From: Mimachlamys varia
Taxonomy: Eukaryota; Mollusca; Bivalvia; Pectinida; Pectinidae
Assembly: GCA_947623455.1 (NCBI GenBank)
Contig: OX392533.1
Coordinates: 32,238,229-32,302,228 of the forward strand
Direction of reading: 5' to 3'
Length of the DNA: 64,000 nucleotides
Each line of letters begins with the position of its first letter. The stretch's first letter is position 1. Shown in pieces: positions 11,876 to 22,647 of the stretch. The position numbers were made by a program, and so were the translations under genes. A model generated the notes under the pieces. It saw only the letters and a list, made by a program, of their open reading frames with translations. It searched no databases and was not told the DNA's origin.

Positions 11876-12560
11876 GTGTCTGAAAGCCTTGAAAAAATTG
11901 TGAATGAGTTGAGATCTGACAAAGATAAATTGAAACGAAATATAACAGACTTAAGGTGGCGCTCTATGAAGAACAACCTGGTGTTCAGTGGTCTGCTGGA
12001 ATCACCTTACGAGGGTAAGGAATCACTAATCCGAGAGTTTTTGCACGTAGAATTGAATTTCCAGAACCATATCGTGCTTGGAAACGTTCATCGATTTGGA
12101 AAGTTCATTCGCGGTAAACGAAGGCCGATTGTCGCTCTGTTTATCTACAACAATGAAAGGTCCTTGGTGATCAAGCGGTCTGGTATGTTGACAGGTACTT
12201 CGTTCTATATCAACGAACAATTACCGTCATAAATCGAACAAAAACGAAGGCAGCTTTACCCTACGTATAGAGACCTTAAGGCAAAAACACCACAAGGTCA
12301 AGCTTGTCAGGGACAAGCTCATTGTGGACGGCAAGTTGTACACTGGTCTCCTGGTAGGCAGTGACGTCAGAGCAAAGAACAGCTACCCACGACAGACCAA
12401 ACTTACAGTGACGTTGCTCAAAGTCCGACTAATGGGTCTCCCAGTGAGCATGCCAAACCAACTAAACGTTCGCGCTTTAACAGCAACAGTGAGTCGCCAC
12501 GGAGCAGTGTTCGTTTCTTGCCATCGACGTCAAATTCGTCATCAGGTGAAACCATCCCAA
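11876..12560 (+). pseudogene. Non-LTR retrotransposon ORF1 remnant
   Basis: The stretch 11876-12232 encodes a Lys/Glu-rich coiled-coil-like start, then LRWRSMKNNLVFSGL, VLGNVHRFGK and RRPIVALFIY, the pattern of L1-type ORF1 RNA-binding domains found in animal LINEs. A stop at 12230-12232 follows. The next bases still read as ORF1 (IEQKRRQLYPTYRDLKAK), and after a shift of frame near 12290 the protein resumes at 12324 (DGKLYTG). A premature stop plus a frameshift make it a pseudogene. It continues into the endonuclease fragment at 12572. Confidence 0.75.
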
Positions 12561-12571
12561 AGACTGTATAG

Positions 12572-12763
12572 GATGAGGAGGAGAGTGGACTCCCTACTGT
12601 TAACGTTCTATCATGGAATGTTTGCAGATCACTTCTTGATAAACTTAATGATCAAGACTTCTTGAGCATTTTATGTAAATATGATATTGTATGTTTATAC
12701 GAATGTTGGATTAGCATAGAAGAAGACATCTCTATCACAGGGTATACCGATTGTGTCATACCT
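12572..12763 (+). pseudogene. Non-LTR retrotransposon endonuclease, N-terminal part
   Basis: An open segment with VLSWNVC at its start, then SLLDKLNDQDFLSIL and YDIVCLYECW, matching the start of AP-endonuclease-like domains of non-LTR elements (the usual SETW is YECW here). It is cut at GTCATACCT by the MITE at 12764-13304 and resumes after it. Confidence 0.75.
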
Positions 12764-13304
12764 CATCTTAGCTAGCCAAGGGTTACGATCCGCACACTCA
12801 TCTTCACCCTTGGCATATATAGACCACATTTCGTAAATCCCGCGACGAGAATTTTCATTTGATGCAGCTAGGTCTGGCTGCGTCCAATCAGAGCGCACCT
12901 TACATTTGATCACGCGCCCTTCTTATGGGACAGAAAAAATGTAAACAAACATGGCACAGTGTCGACTGTGGCATGGATCTTTACCAGTAAAACAGAGAAG
13001 ATCAATCTTCACCGACACATTTACGGTAAGGACTCAGTGCGTAGATCGCCGTTTCCTGATGCTGTCTAATTTGATCAAGCTTAATTTAACACAGATCAAC
13101 CGAATGAGATGTTCTTCCATGTTTACATTAATTGCTGAAGCTGTTTTGTTACACGCATTTTGATTGGTCGGTGATTACGTGATTCAAAGGGACACAACGC
13201 ACACCGACCGCTAGGTGGCAGATCCGGGAGCTTTAATTTTTACCATCTTATATTCAAGGGGTGTAGATTACATAGGTGATCGTAACCCCTGGATATCGAG
13301 GATG
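12764..13304. mobile_element. Mutator-like MITE inserted in the retrotransposon, 9-bp TSD
   Basis: It begins CATCTTAGCTAGCCAAGGGT and ends in a segment whose complement reads CATCCTCGATATCCAGGGGT, so it has terminal inverted repeats of about 27 bp. The flanks are identical 9-bp repeats GTCATACCT (12755-12763 and 13305-13313). The retrotransposon endonuclease reads open up to and on from these points, so it acts as the host sequence. Relatives lie at 26324-26748 and 33961-34267. The length is 541 bp with no transposase. Confidence 0.85.
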
Positions 13305-13587
13305 GTCATACCTAGGCTCCATGGTAGAGGAGGGGGCATAGTAATATGTATCAAATCTGGCATAGGCGAGAAATGTCGTGTAGTGGAAACTGTTATAGAC
13401 AGCTTTAGTGTAATCAAACTGTCATATACGTCTAGAAGAGATATCTATGTAATTGTTAATTATTTCCCTCCTGTGAATAGCACGTAATATGCAAAGAATG
13501 ATATAGATCTGTTTGTATTACTAGAGGAAACTAGGTAAATATAAAGAGTTTGGTGATGGTTAGCAATAGGTGATTTTAGCAGCCGTA
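13305..13587 (+). pseudogene. Non-LTR retrotransposon endonuclease, central part
   Basis: After the MITE the frame continues with HGRGGGIVICIKSGI, then SVIKLSYTSRRDIYVIVNYF, the GGG..I.I and L..... hydrophobic-strand pattern of the endonuclease. After a stop, a GDFSSR motif follows near 13570, matching the catalytic GDFN block. Stops near 13486 and 13534 show decay. The element then runs into another MITE. Confidence 0.7.
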
Positions 13588-13965
13588 TACCTAGATCTCC
13601 GTTCCGTAAACTTCTCTCTGCTACGTCAAGATCTGAGAACATCCCATAGGGGGTCACGTTAAGTTGACCTTTGTCGCCTCTTTACATAACACTAAATTAA
13701 TTTTCCAATGACCTGTTATCTTGCAGCAAATCATTTCGTCACATTATTCCACAACATTTTTGGTGACGAAATGGCTTATTATAAACGTACAAATGCGATT
13801 ATGAAATCTTTGTTGCCACAAAAATCCACATTTCAGATTCTGAAAGTGGTAATTTGATTGGCTTATGCAAAAGGTCATCTGAACGTGACCCCCTATGGGA
13901 TGCCCTCAGATCTTGACGCAGCAGAGAAAAGTTTACGGAACAGCGCGGAGATCAAGATATGATTG
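13588..13965. mobile_element. MITE related to 9068-9456
   Basis: It carries CCGTTCCGTAAACTTCTCTC at the left and the inverse GTTTACGGAACAGCGCGGAG at the right, plus shared internal blocks (CATAGGGGGTCA; TTTCGTCAC; GACGAAATGGCTT). The outer CAATCTGATT ends are missing, so no clear TSD is seen. It sits inside or at the end of the retrotransposon remnant. Confidence 0.7.
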
Positions 13966-14312
13966 GGTGACGGGCGACGGTATCTGCTTCGGCATCATAC
14001 TTGTCTTTTACCGTGAAGTAAACATGTTGATATTTTACTTACGTTTTCTGTCATTCTATCATTAGTTTATTGCTTGGCACTTTGATAAATACGATGTCTG
14101 GTTATGTGTTACATATGTACTTTAGAGTTTACAAATATTGATATGATCACTACGGGAATAAAGAGAATGGCCGGTGATGATCAGGGGCTTGTCAAAGGAG
14201 ATTGAAAATGACTTTGATGATCTGAATGTTGAAATATTGAATTCAAACGTCTAAATGTGGAGCACACATTGTGACAATGATGACAATGTTTTTTGTTATC
14301 ATCTTTAGCCGG

Positions 14313-14681
14313 TTAAAGGCCAAATATACGTAAACTTGAACGAAATCATACCTAAAAACTTATATTTATAGATTTAGTTACTTAAGATTAACTGATATCA
14401 GCAATATTAAAAATGAATTCTTACGCGGTTACCGGTACAGCAGCAGCTGAAACTCGGTATTTGTAAACACGCGACCATTCTGAACTGTCTTCTAACTTCA
14501 GCTTGTTGTCGAAGTGAATTATTTTCAATTCTTTGGATTTTTCTGTCAAGAGTTTCTTGTTAGTTACCGCTCAGGTTTACTTCGTTTTAGACTTATTTTT
14601 GCATGGTTATCAACGGGATTTTTTCTCATAATTTTCAGAATCACGAAAAATTTCCTGAAGTTACGTATATTGGGCCTTTAA
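14313..14681 (+). mobile_element. TTAA-flanked MITE, copy 2
   Basis: TTAA-AGGCC at the left and GGGCCT-TTAA at the right, with the family core TTCTTACGCGGTTACCGGTA inside. The second half is a full match to copy 1; the first part is shortened. Confidence 0.8.
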
Positions 14682-16447
14682 GCTGTATATAGGCTTCACA
14701 CAAATATTAATTTTCTGTTTTGTAATAATTTCCTTTTTTTAGTCAGCTCTGTATACTCTAGTTCTTGTGCCTACCTCAAACTTTTTAATGCGGTTTTCAA
14801 AGAACGTTAGTCAAGATCTGACATTAATCATATCAATTTGTTTGTTAGAAGAATATTTTTTGTTTAATAAACCTGCCTACATTGTATCCTAAATTTTCCA
14901 AGCATGTTACATGATTAACAAACAACAAGAATACAAGAATTGTTAATTAAAGTCGCATATTTAAAACGATAATTATTAGCACTGTAGTGCTATTATTGCG
15001 ACAAACTAAAGGATACAACTAATAGATAACATGACATGGATCGCAACATGCAGGTAAAGCAAAAAGAATTACAATAAGTAGATATTGTAGAAATTAGAAA
15101 CTTAAGCTTAAGTTAAAAGCTAAAAAAAAGAAAAGACAGCAGCACATATATATACATATATATGTAAGTTATCACAGACAGTAGTATTTGAATATAAATT
15201 TATGAAAAGTGGGTAATAAATGAATACTGGTATAATTTAACACAAGTATTACTAACAACGGGAAAAAAATATCAAATAGTGGTTTGTCGGGCATTGTTTG
15301 GTGTATAATTGTTACGACTTCAACATTGATGACAAAACATTCACGTTTTCTTGAATGTTCTTAAACTTTATGAAAGATAATATAACGGTTAGAATTGTAT
15401 AAGTCGGTGTTTGATTGAAACATATCTTTGGGGAGGTTCCGAATATCATACATAAAATGATGTAATTCATTGTCATTTTTCATTTCCATGCTTCTGTTAA
15501 AAAATCAGCTACTCAAATATTCACATGAAGTTAGCAATTAATTAAAGCCTAAACCAGTTTGATAAGGTCAAAGGCGGGTCAGTTTAAACCAGATATGGTT
15601 CACGACGGTCATTAAGGAAGAATTAACGGTCAATCAAAATTATATGGAGATACGAAATTTGGGAAAGAATGCACTCGTCGATTAAACGGAGATCAAGAAG
15701 CGAGATTAAAAGGAAATGCCGGTTAAATTATAGCCTACGGAATTACAATGGTAATCAAGCCCGTATCCGTCCATTGTTTTAAACTGAATCAGCCCGCGAT
15801 CTTATCAGTGTTGGATATGTATATGCTATTTTTAAATCGACGTGATATCTTCTGTAATAACACTGAAGTGTAGTGAGCTATAGTTTGTTGCGAGGCCGGT
15901 ATATATGGCCGAGTATCACATTCTTTCTGCGTTGGGTATATACGAAGTTGAGGATATATGTACAATGTATATATTACGCAGATGTGATATCACAGCAGTG
16001 TTACAAGTACATAGCGATTTAACCATCCGGTTGTAGAAGTTTCAACATTTTAGTTGATTTAGATAACTGTACACGGAAATTGAAATTCAGTTACGTTTAA
16101 GCGTTTGTTGTCCGGCTTTGTAGCTTTAAGAGCATATACTGTTCATACATATAAATTATTGATGTATCAAAGGACTGCGATCGTGGTGATTTAGAGTAAA
16201 CTCGAAATTGTTCATCAGTTAACCGGTCACATGGCCGGGGTAATTAAATCTTAGAAATATTTATTATTATACCGGAGATAAAAATTGACATCCAACTCAG
16301 CTCGCGTATCTCCACAGATCAGTGGATATTATTTGAAATTCTGAACAACACACGAAGACGATTGATGGAATTTAAGGAAGGAAAACAATATTCAAAAAAC
16401 TTTAAGATTTAGAATTGCCGTCAACGAGAACAGGAAGTGACGTCAGT
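14682..16447. other. Non-coding region upstream of exon 1b
   Basis: AT-rich, with no gene recognised. The 5' leader and promoter of exon 1b should lie in the last few hundred bases; several A/T-rich boxes occur near 16258-16285, but none stands out. An in-frame stop at 16403-16405 closes the exon 1b frame upstream. Confidence 0.4.
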
Positions 16448-16944
16448 ATGATAGTCAAGGCCCGGAGATCTGGAGTTCGTATTCTTTGGCTGGCTTTTGG
16501 TGTGTATGCTATTTGTCAGTTGGTTTTAATGACGGTGCAGTTTCGTTCCGAATTTTTCGGGTACAAGGTTTCTTCGGAGTCTACAGAATTGGATGGAAGC
16601 CAGCAAAACACTACAGTTATCGGGAAGCTTAAAACATCACCGAACAAGGCTTCCCGCCAGCAGGCGAGTCCTTTACTTAAAAAGTATCACGGCTTCATGC
16701 GTGTTGACAATATCACTGTTGAGGCTCAGTCGTTCGCTTTCTCGGCGTATTTTTATAATGAAGGCAAGGGAAATGTGATTAGAGTTGTTGCCCTTTCCAT
16801 GAGAGCAAATAGCCTTGATCCAACAACTTGTCAACTTTACGGTTCCGGAAATAAGAATTTGCCATTATCACTTAGTATTCTAAAAGGGGATGTACATTAC
16901 GAAGGAGTAACACGCCAGGATATTAGGGAACATCATAACAAAAG
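16448..16944 (+). CDS. GT92 glycosyltransferase, alternative first exon 1b
   Basis: The first in-frame ATG is at 16448; the frame is open from 16406, but the earlier codon at 16415 is TTG and is not used here. The exon gives 165 codons plus two bases and ends at a donor (AAAAG|GTGAGT) at 16945. The product starts MIVKARRSGVRILW, with an anchor at about residues 10-30, a polar stem, then SFAFSAYFYN and a strand-rich part with C in TTCQLYGSG, ending EHHNKR. The split Arg codon has the same phase as exon 1a. Joined to 32978-33914 it predicts about 477 residues. Similarity to exons 1a and 1c is limited to the sAF/Y, C and EHH..R landmarks. Confidence 0.82.
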
Positions 16945-17127
16945 GTGAGTAGACTAGTAGCACTACAGCAGGTCACGTGTTTAATTATAGATACATTTGG
17001 ACTGTAAGTACAAAAATGTAAGATGATTTGATCTTTACATTTAAACACATAAAAGGTTTGATCTACTTTCGGTTTTGAACACAAGAAGGGTTTGATGAAC
17101 TCTGTAGAAGTGCTATCCTTACCTTTA
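16945..17127. other. Start of the intron after exon 1b
   Basis: No gene or element was recognised. Confidence 0.4.
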
Positions 17128-17213
17128 GGCCGCGGTGGCCAAGTGATTAAATTGTCCCAATATTCTACCACTAGCCCTCCTCCAATGGTTACGAGTTCGA
17201 AACCCACTTGGGG
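17128..17213 (+). repeat. tRNA-like SINE head (relative of 6660-6749)
   Basis: GCGGTGGCCAAGTGATTAAA (A-box region) and CGAGTTCGAAACCC (B-box region) are in the same arrangement as the minus-strand copy at 6660-6749. Confidence 0.55.
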
Positions 17214-17857
17214 GCTATTGCTAGGTACTAAATTTCAAAAAAATTCTTCTCCAGACTCAGAGGTCGGCAAGCTTTGTGGAGAAAAAATCCGATTGACTAT
17301 CATTATTGGATACAATTTGTTTGAAATCTACACCAGGCAGTTTGACCGTAATGTATTTGTATTTGTTCTGTTGTGAGTTACTTACTATGAACAATTAGTG
17401 CGGTATTCATAAAACTTAAGCTTCCGTGTTGAACTTGATACCGGGACAATATTGGTACTAAGTACACCGGAAATGGTACAAGTGGCGCCAGTATTCTTCA
17501 CTCAAACATCCGGTACGCCATCGAGTGCGGTACCTATAAAACGCTATCATATCTGGGTTTCATCACAAGGGCATGTCAGACTTATACTATGTATAAAGTA
17601 CCTAGATCATAGTTTATGACTTATTACGTAAAATATATAATCTTGTAACGCAAGGAGTGGACTTGCTACTTGCAAGGGCGTAGCTGCCATGTAAGCACAT
17701 AAGCCCGTGCTTGCACGTCATTTTTCCAAAGTATGTGTATTAAAATCGAGATATTTCATAATTCGACTAATATTCGCAAGTCTGGTTTTAATCACATAAC
17801 TGACCCGTTCAGTCATGTCGTACGACCAACGCCATGAATATGGTATCACACATAGGG
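17214..17857. other. Non-coding stretch
   Basis: No gene, RNA or element was recognised. Confidence 0.4.
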
Positions 17858-18007
17858 ATTGAACGGCGTTTTTTTAATTTTCATGCCGGTATGAATGCAA
17901 AGCGGTTACATCCATATTGCATGAAGCCCGCTAGGGCTTCATGGTCAATATGGATGTAACCGATTTGCATTCATACCGGCATGGAAATTAAAACAACGCC
18001 GTTCAAT
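17858..18007. mobile_element. 150-bp near-perfect hairpin (foldback MITE)
   Basis: The whole element folds on itself. The left arm reads ATTGAACGGCG then CATGCCGGTATGAATGCAAA and GGTTACATCCATATTG; the right arm reads the inverse and ends CGCCGTTCAAT. The centre is a nested GAAGCCC/GGGCTTC stem with a 4-nt loop. Few mismatches suggest recent insertion or maintained pairing. Confidence 0.85.
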
Positions 18008-18599
18008 TCATATATTTACATTTTTACTACTGAACAATTGTCTAATTTATTTTCTTATTTATTGAACAACTGGTTAATCAACTGCGTTTGTTATTGCGCC
18101 GTCCTTTAAACGAAAAAGGCGGAACAGCCACAATTTGTGAAAAATTGGCGCCAATAATCTACCGTAGTCATTTGAACGTTTGACGCGGGGGCGTTCTCCA
18201 TGTTATCTGAAGCGGAGCCGTAAGACTCCCATTGAACAAGACTAATATATTACGTCATAAGTAATTCACGTGAATGGATGTATTCATACTGTATTCATGA
18301 TGTATTCATAGTCTAGTGTTTGTTGTTTTCAGTTGGTATGTTCATATAGAGAAGAAACAATCAGAATGTAAATATAATGTAATAACACCATTACAAGTGA
18401 CGCCATAACAAATGACGTCTTTATGACGTTATATGACTAATTTAATCTTTTTTGAAACAAGCTTTTCCATTGTCTTAAAAAATATGCTATCAGCCCATCA
18501 CGTAAAAAAAATTTGATTGGCTAATGTAGCAGCGTAATATTTTTCTAAGAGAAAAGGGTCCATCAATAAAGTGAATTTTCGCATGGTATAGATTAAATT

Positions 18600-18740
18600 A
18601 TAAGGATTAACTTGAATATGTTTTTTGTTGCGGTGTTATAACACAAACAACCGGAATGACGGTTTATTTAGAGTACATTCCGTTTCTTTGTGTTCTGACT
18701 ACCTCCATAACATAAAAAATAGATTCAAGTTAATCCTTAA
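18600..18740. mobile_element. Foldback element of about 140 bp
   Basis: The ends are AAGGATTAACTTGAATATG and the inverse TAGATTCAAGTTAATCCTTA. Inner blocks GTGTTATAACACAAACAACC / GTTTCTTTGTGTT and GGAATG/CATTCC also pair. Confidence 0.65.
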
Positions 18741-19505
18741 TTCTCGGTAGGAAATTTACCTCTTTTGTCAAGAAATAAATTTGAGAGTTTTGGTGTATTT
18801 TCTCATGAATATAAGTTATGTTATAAATATAATCTTACACAAGTGTCAATGCTACCGTATACTTTAATATATTGTATGTCACTCGCCTAAAGGCTCGAGA
18901 CATATCAAATTATCTAACTCGTTTAATAAATCCCATATTACACATTGACACGCATGCAATATCCTCTATTTAGTGTATCTATATTTTAATAAGATAAACA
19001 TTGCCAATTTTGGTTATTGACTTTTAGGTCAGTTCGAATAAAATGACAGCATATATAATTGATGATGAGCCTGTTAAAGTATGCGAAATTATGCTGAAGA
19101 AAATAAGCGAGATTTCTAACTACAGCTGTACCTGAGTTGAAAGCGGCAAAATCACATTGCATAATACTTCCTGACAGAAACGTAAATCTCATTGCAGAAT
19201 ACTTACTGACAGAGACGTAAATGTAACACAGATGGCTTTTATGTCACTGTTATTACTTACATTTTTACTAACGCGTAAATGACTTAAGAAACGTAAGTAT
19301 ATTAATTTTGTTTTCAAGACATCAAGGTGGTAAAACATGTCATCGTATTTTATTTTTTCATCAATTTTTACATCAATGATGTGTATAATGATACGACCAA
19401 ATGACAACCATTTGAAGTCACTGCTAATAAACGCTCGTAGGGCTTGCACATTGAAACACCTCCAGCTACGCCACTGACTTGTGCTCAGGGTTTGTCACAG
19501 CCTTC
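18741..19505. other. Non-coding stretch
   Basis: AT-rich. The small minus-strand ORFs (18986-19192, 19189-19449) show no recognisable features. Confidence 0.4.
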
Positions 19506-19509
19506 CAGT

Positions 19510-19745
19510 TATCAGAAATTAATATGATATAATCAGAAATTCACTTGATATTATCAGAAATTTACATGATATATTCAGAAATTTACATGATATATTCATA
19601 AATTGACATGATATATTTAGAAATTTACATGATATAATCAGAAATTTACATGAATGATAAATTGACATATTATATAATCAGAAATTTTACATTATATAAT
19701 CGGAAATTTGACATTATATAATCAGAAATTGACATGATATCATTA
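19510..19745. repeat. Degenerate ~21-bp tandem repeat
   Basis: Units like TCAGAAATTTACATGATATA repeat about 11 times with substitutions and small indels. Similar words (AGAAAT, CATGATA) scatter on to about 20230, suggesting an older, wider array. Confidence 0.75.
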
Positions 19746-20273
19746 GAAATAGACATTCACAATTTGTGTATTTGCTCTTCACTATGTTTTGAATTTGATT
19801 TGAAAAAGAAATAAAATAAAGTTTATACTAGATATAGACTTGAAAGAAAAACAGAAATGAGCATATGAGAAATCGACTCGATATTAGAGATGCATGCATT
19901 ATCATAAAATGTGAAAAAATGAACATAATATTAAACAGAATCAATATGGTATGTGAAAAAAAGACTTTATATATATTCAATATGATATACAAGCAACTGT
20001 CATGAAAAATTGCATGATATTAAGAGAAAAGAGCATGATACATTCGTGATTAGAATGCATACATTTTGAGAATTGAAAATGGCATACATTATTAGAAATC
20101 AACACGATTTTAATGAGAAACTACAGGTAGGACGTTACATGATTTGAACGAGAAATTAACTTAAGATTAATGAAAAAAATACATTACATTATGAGATATG
20201 AGCATGATTCAATGGAAAACTAGCTTGAAATTGATATAATGTGATCGCATAATACATGAAAGCGTATACGTAT

Positions 20274-20679
20274 TAGAGCTGGGTACCACAAAATCAAAAG
20301 TACCACGGTATTTAGGCAAATACTGCGGTACGTACCACGGTATACCACCTTGATTCTATGAATCAGCTAGCTAAAGGTCTCTGGCTGTTTTTGTTCTGAA
20401 GCAAATCAACAAGTGGCCTGTCATAAGTTTCTCTTTTTGTTATCCTCTAATATTGTTTGAGTAAAGCTATGTCTGTCCTAGTTGATCAGCAAACTTATAG
20501 GAAATTATAACTTAACCATATTAGAATTCCAATTGATCAATGTAACAAATAGTTCATTGATAAGCGTAAGTTAAATGAAAGTTCCCAAAAAACCGGTACA
20601 GGACAAATGTACCACGGTACCTACCATGACAACTTTATACCACGGTATACCGGTATACCGGTAAAACCGCCCAGCCCTA
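20274..20679. mobile_element. hAT-like MITE with perfect 8-bp TSD
   Basis: It starts TAGAGCTGGGTACCAC and ends GGTAAAACCGCCCAGCCCTA, whose complement TAGGGCTGGGCGGTTTTACC gives a terminal inverted repeat. Both inner sides carry the GTACCACGGTAT-type palindromic motif. Identical 8-bp repeats ATACGTAT flank it (20266-20273 and 20680-20687). An 8-bp duplication and a TAGGGCTGGG end are typical of hAT elements. It is non-autonomous. Confidence 0.88.
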
Positions 20680-20937
20680 ATACGTATCGCACTAGACAGC
20701 GTATTCCCCATTATATATGAGAGAAAAACTATGGCATTACTCGTATGAATAGCATACATATAATGACATACTACAGCCCAGTGAGTGGAGAGAATGGTAG
20801 CTGGTATAACCCCAAGAATTCCGAGGACGACATATTCAAAATGTTATGTTGCCACACAAAAGATATTCATGTCTATTAAGAAAAAAAGATGTTCTGGTAC
20901 ATCTGTACCTGTGATTGTTGAATATAATTATTTTGTA

Positions 20938-21333
20938 TTGAAGGCCCGATGTACGTAACATTCGGCATAATGTGAAGCGAAAATCAAGCCTAATAACTTA
21001 ATATATTGATAGATTTTGTTAAGATTAACTGATATCAGCAATATACAAAATGAATTCTTACGCGGTTACCGGTACAGCAGCAGTTGAAACTCGGTATTTG
21101 TAAACATGCGTCCATTTTTCAACTGTCTTCAAACTTCGGTTTGTTGTTGAAGTGGGCCACAACTGAATTATTTTTAATTCTTTGGATTTTTCTGTCAAGA
21201 GTTTCGTGTTAGTTACCGCTCAGATTTACTTCGTTTTAGACTTATTTTTTATGGTTATCAACTGAATTTTTTTTCATATTTTTTCAGAATCCCAAAAAAT
21301 TCCTGAAGTTACTGAAGATATTGGGCCTTTAAA
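20938..21333 (+). mobile_element. TTAA-flanked MITE, copy 3
   Basis: It starts TTGA-AGGCCC (one change from TTAA) and ends GGGCCT-TTAA, with the full family core. The last about 65 bp and the next about 115 bp of flank are almost identical to copy 4 and its flank. Confidence 0.8.
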
Positions 21334-21447
21334 TGTTGATAATGTTTACCTATGATTATTACTAATTTTACGTGCCTGGGTCTACTTGTACTTATGGATC
21401 ATTTACACAGGTGACTTTGCATTGGTCCACGTGCCAATATTGTATAC
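21267..21447 (+). repeat. Direct duplicate of 24219-24399
   Basis: About 180 bp, covering the end of MITE copy 3 and its right flank (including TTTACGTGCCTGGGTCTACT and GTCCACGTGCCAATATTG), match 24219-24399 with only a few changes. The two copies lie on either side of exon 1c. Confidence 0.8.
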
Positions 21448-22246
21448 CTGTGACCTGTTTACGGTTCATTCATACTCTACTGTCGCTGTATCAGGTCACA
21501 GTATAGTATTGATTGGTTGGCTGTTAAAAATGGATCCTGGAATTTGTGGAAGGAGGGAATCGAATCCGGAAACAAAAGCGAAATCGTGTAGGTGTGTTTG
21601 TATATAGGGGTCTGGTGGGGGTGTTTGAGTAAGGGGATATAGAGAGAGAAGTACAAATAAATATATGTTAATCGTAGGGAAGGGGCTAGTTTCTAGCCCC
21701 TTAAGAACCCCTCGATCCCCACCCCTGTCCGTCGATCCGCCAATTAACCACTACATTTGTATATTTACAGTACATGTATATGATCTGTGTTTGATTTTCC
21801 CATACTGTATTGTGATCATTCACGGGTCGATAGCGGTGACTATTGTATAGAACCTTGAAGGTATACGTATTGTGTATCGTTATTAAAGACTACCCGTACC
21901 TGTGCTAACGGTACCTGTGCCGAGTCCTTTATTCGATTCACATGAATAACGGCCTACTCAGCGGTACTGAACCATTGACTTGTTATGTTTAGTATTCATA
22001 CACACGTACACACATGTACTATACATGTCGATAAGGATAAATACTACATACAGAATAATCTCTAGGTAGCACAGGCCATAAAAGGTCAGAGGATTTCCGG
22101 TTGCGAATCAAGACATGGTAAATATTAGCTGTAAGTCCCTTATGTGTGGCTACGTCCACGATAGCATACCTGACACAGGGTGATACTAGCGATTGACTAA
22201 CAAACTGGAAATATAACGCGTATGGCGGCCATTATATTACGGAACC
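21448..22246. other. Non-coding region upstream of exon 1c
   Basis: No gene was recognised. The leader of exon 1c should lie here. GAAATATAACGCG near 22208 is TATA-like but would leave a very short leader. Confidence 0.35.
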
Positions 22247-22647
22247 ATGAACAGGAAGAGACTGTGTAAGTTGGTGTTGACAGTTCTGTGTGTATATCTG
22301 CTTGGATGTATCTTCCTTAATTTCGTGCATCATGTTCAACTAATAACGTATAACTTGTACGAATGTGAAAACATGGCGGGAGATGTTACGTCACTTCCAA
22401 AACAACGGTGGTTTCTAATTGACACTAAAATGAAGCGTACTGGTGCCATTTGGTACTTCTCTGCATTCTACACCGGTCCTGACAGTGATTATCCGACCAG
22501 CCCTACCCGATTATGGATATCAGGTGCAAAGGAAAGCCGAACGGCTCCAGAAAACATGTATTGTCAGTTTTGGTTCAGCCGATCTGACTCAACGTTGCTA
22601 ACGACTCTAGTGAAAACGAGCGTATTCAAAGAACACCATGCTTTAAG
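22247..22647 (+). CDS. GT92 glycosyltransferase, alternative first exon 1c
   Basis: The ATG at 22247 has a good context (GGAACCATGA). The exon gives 133 codons plus two bases and ends at a donor (TTAAG|GTAATA) at 22648. The product has a basic tail (MNRKRLCK), an anchor at about residues 8-26, almost no stem, and then the domain edge: WYFSAFYTG, LWISGAKES, YCQFWFSRSD, ending EHHALR. The Arg codon is split exactly as in exons 1a and 1b. Joined to 32978-33914 it predicts about 445 residues. The short stem would hold the catalytic domain closer to the membrane than in the other two forms. It is flanked by the 180-bp direct duplicates at 21267 and 24219. Confidence 0.82.
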
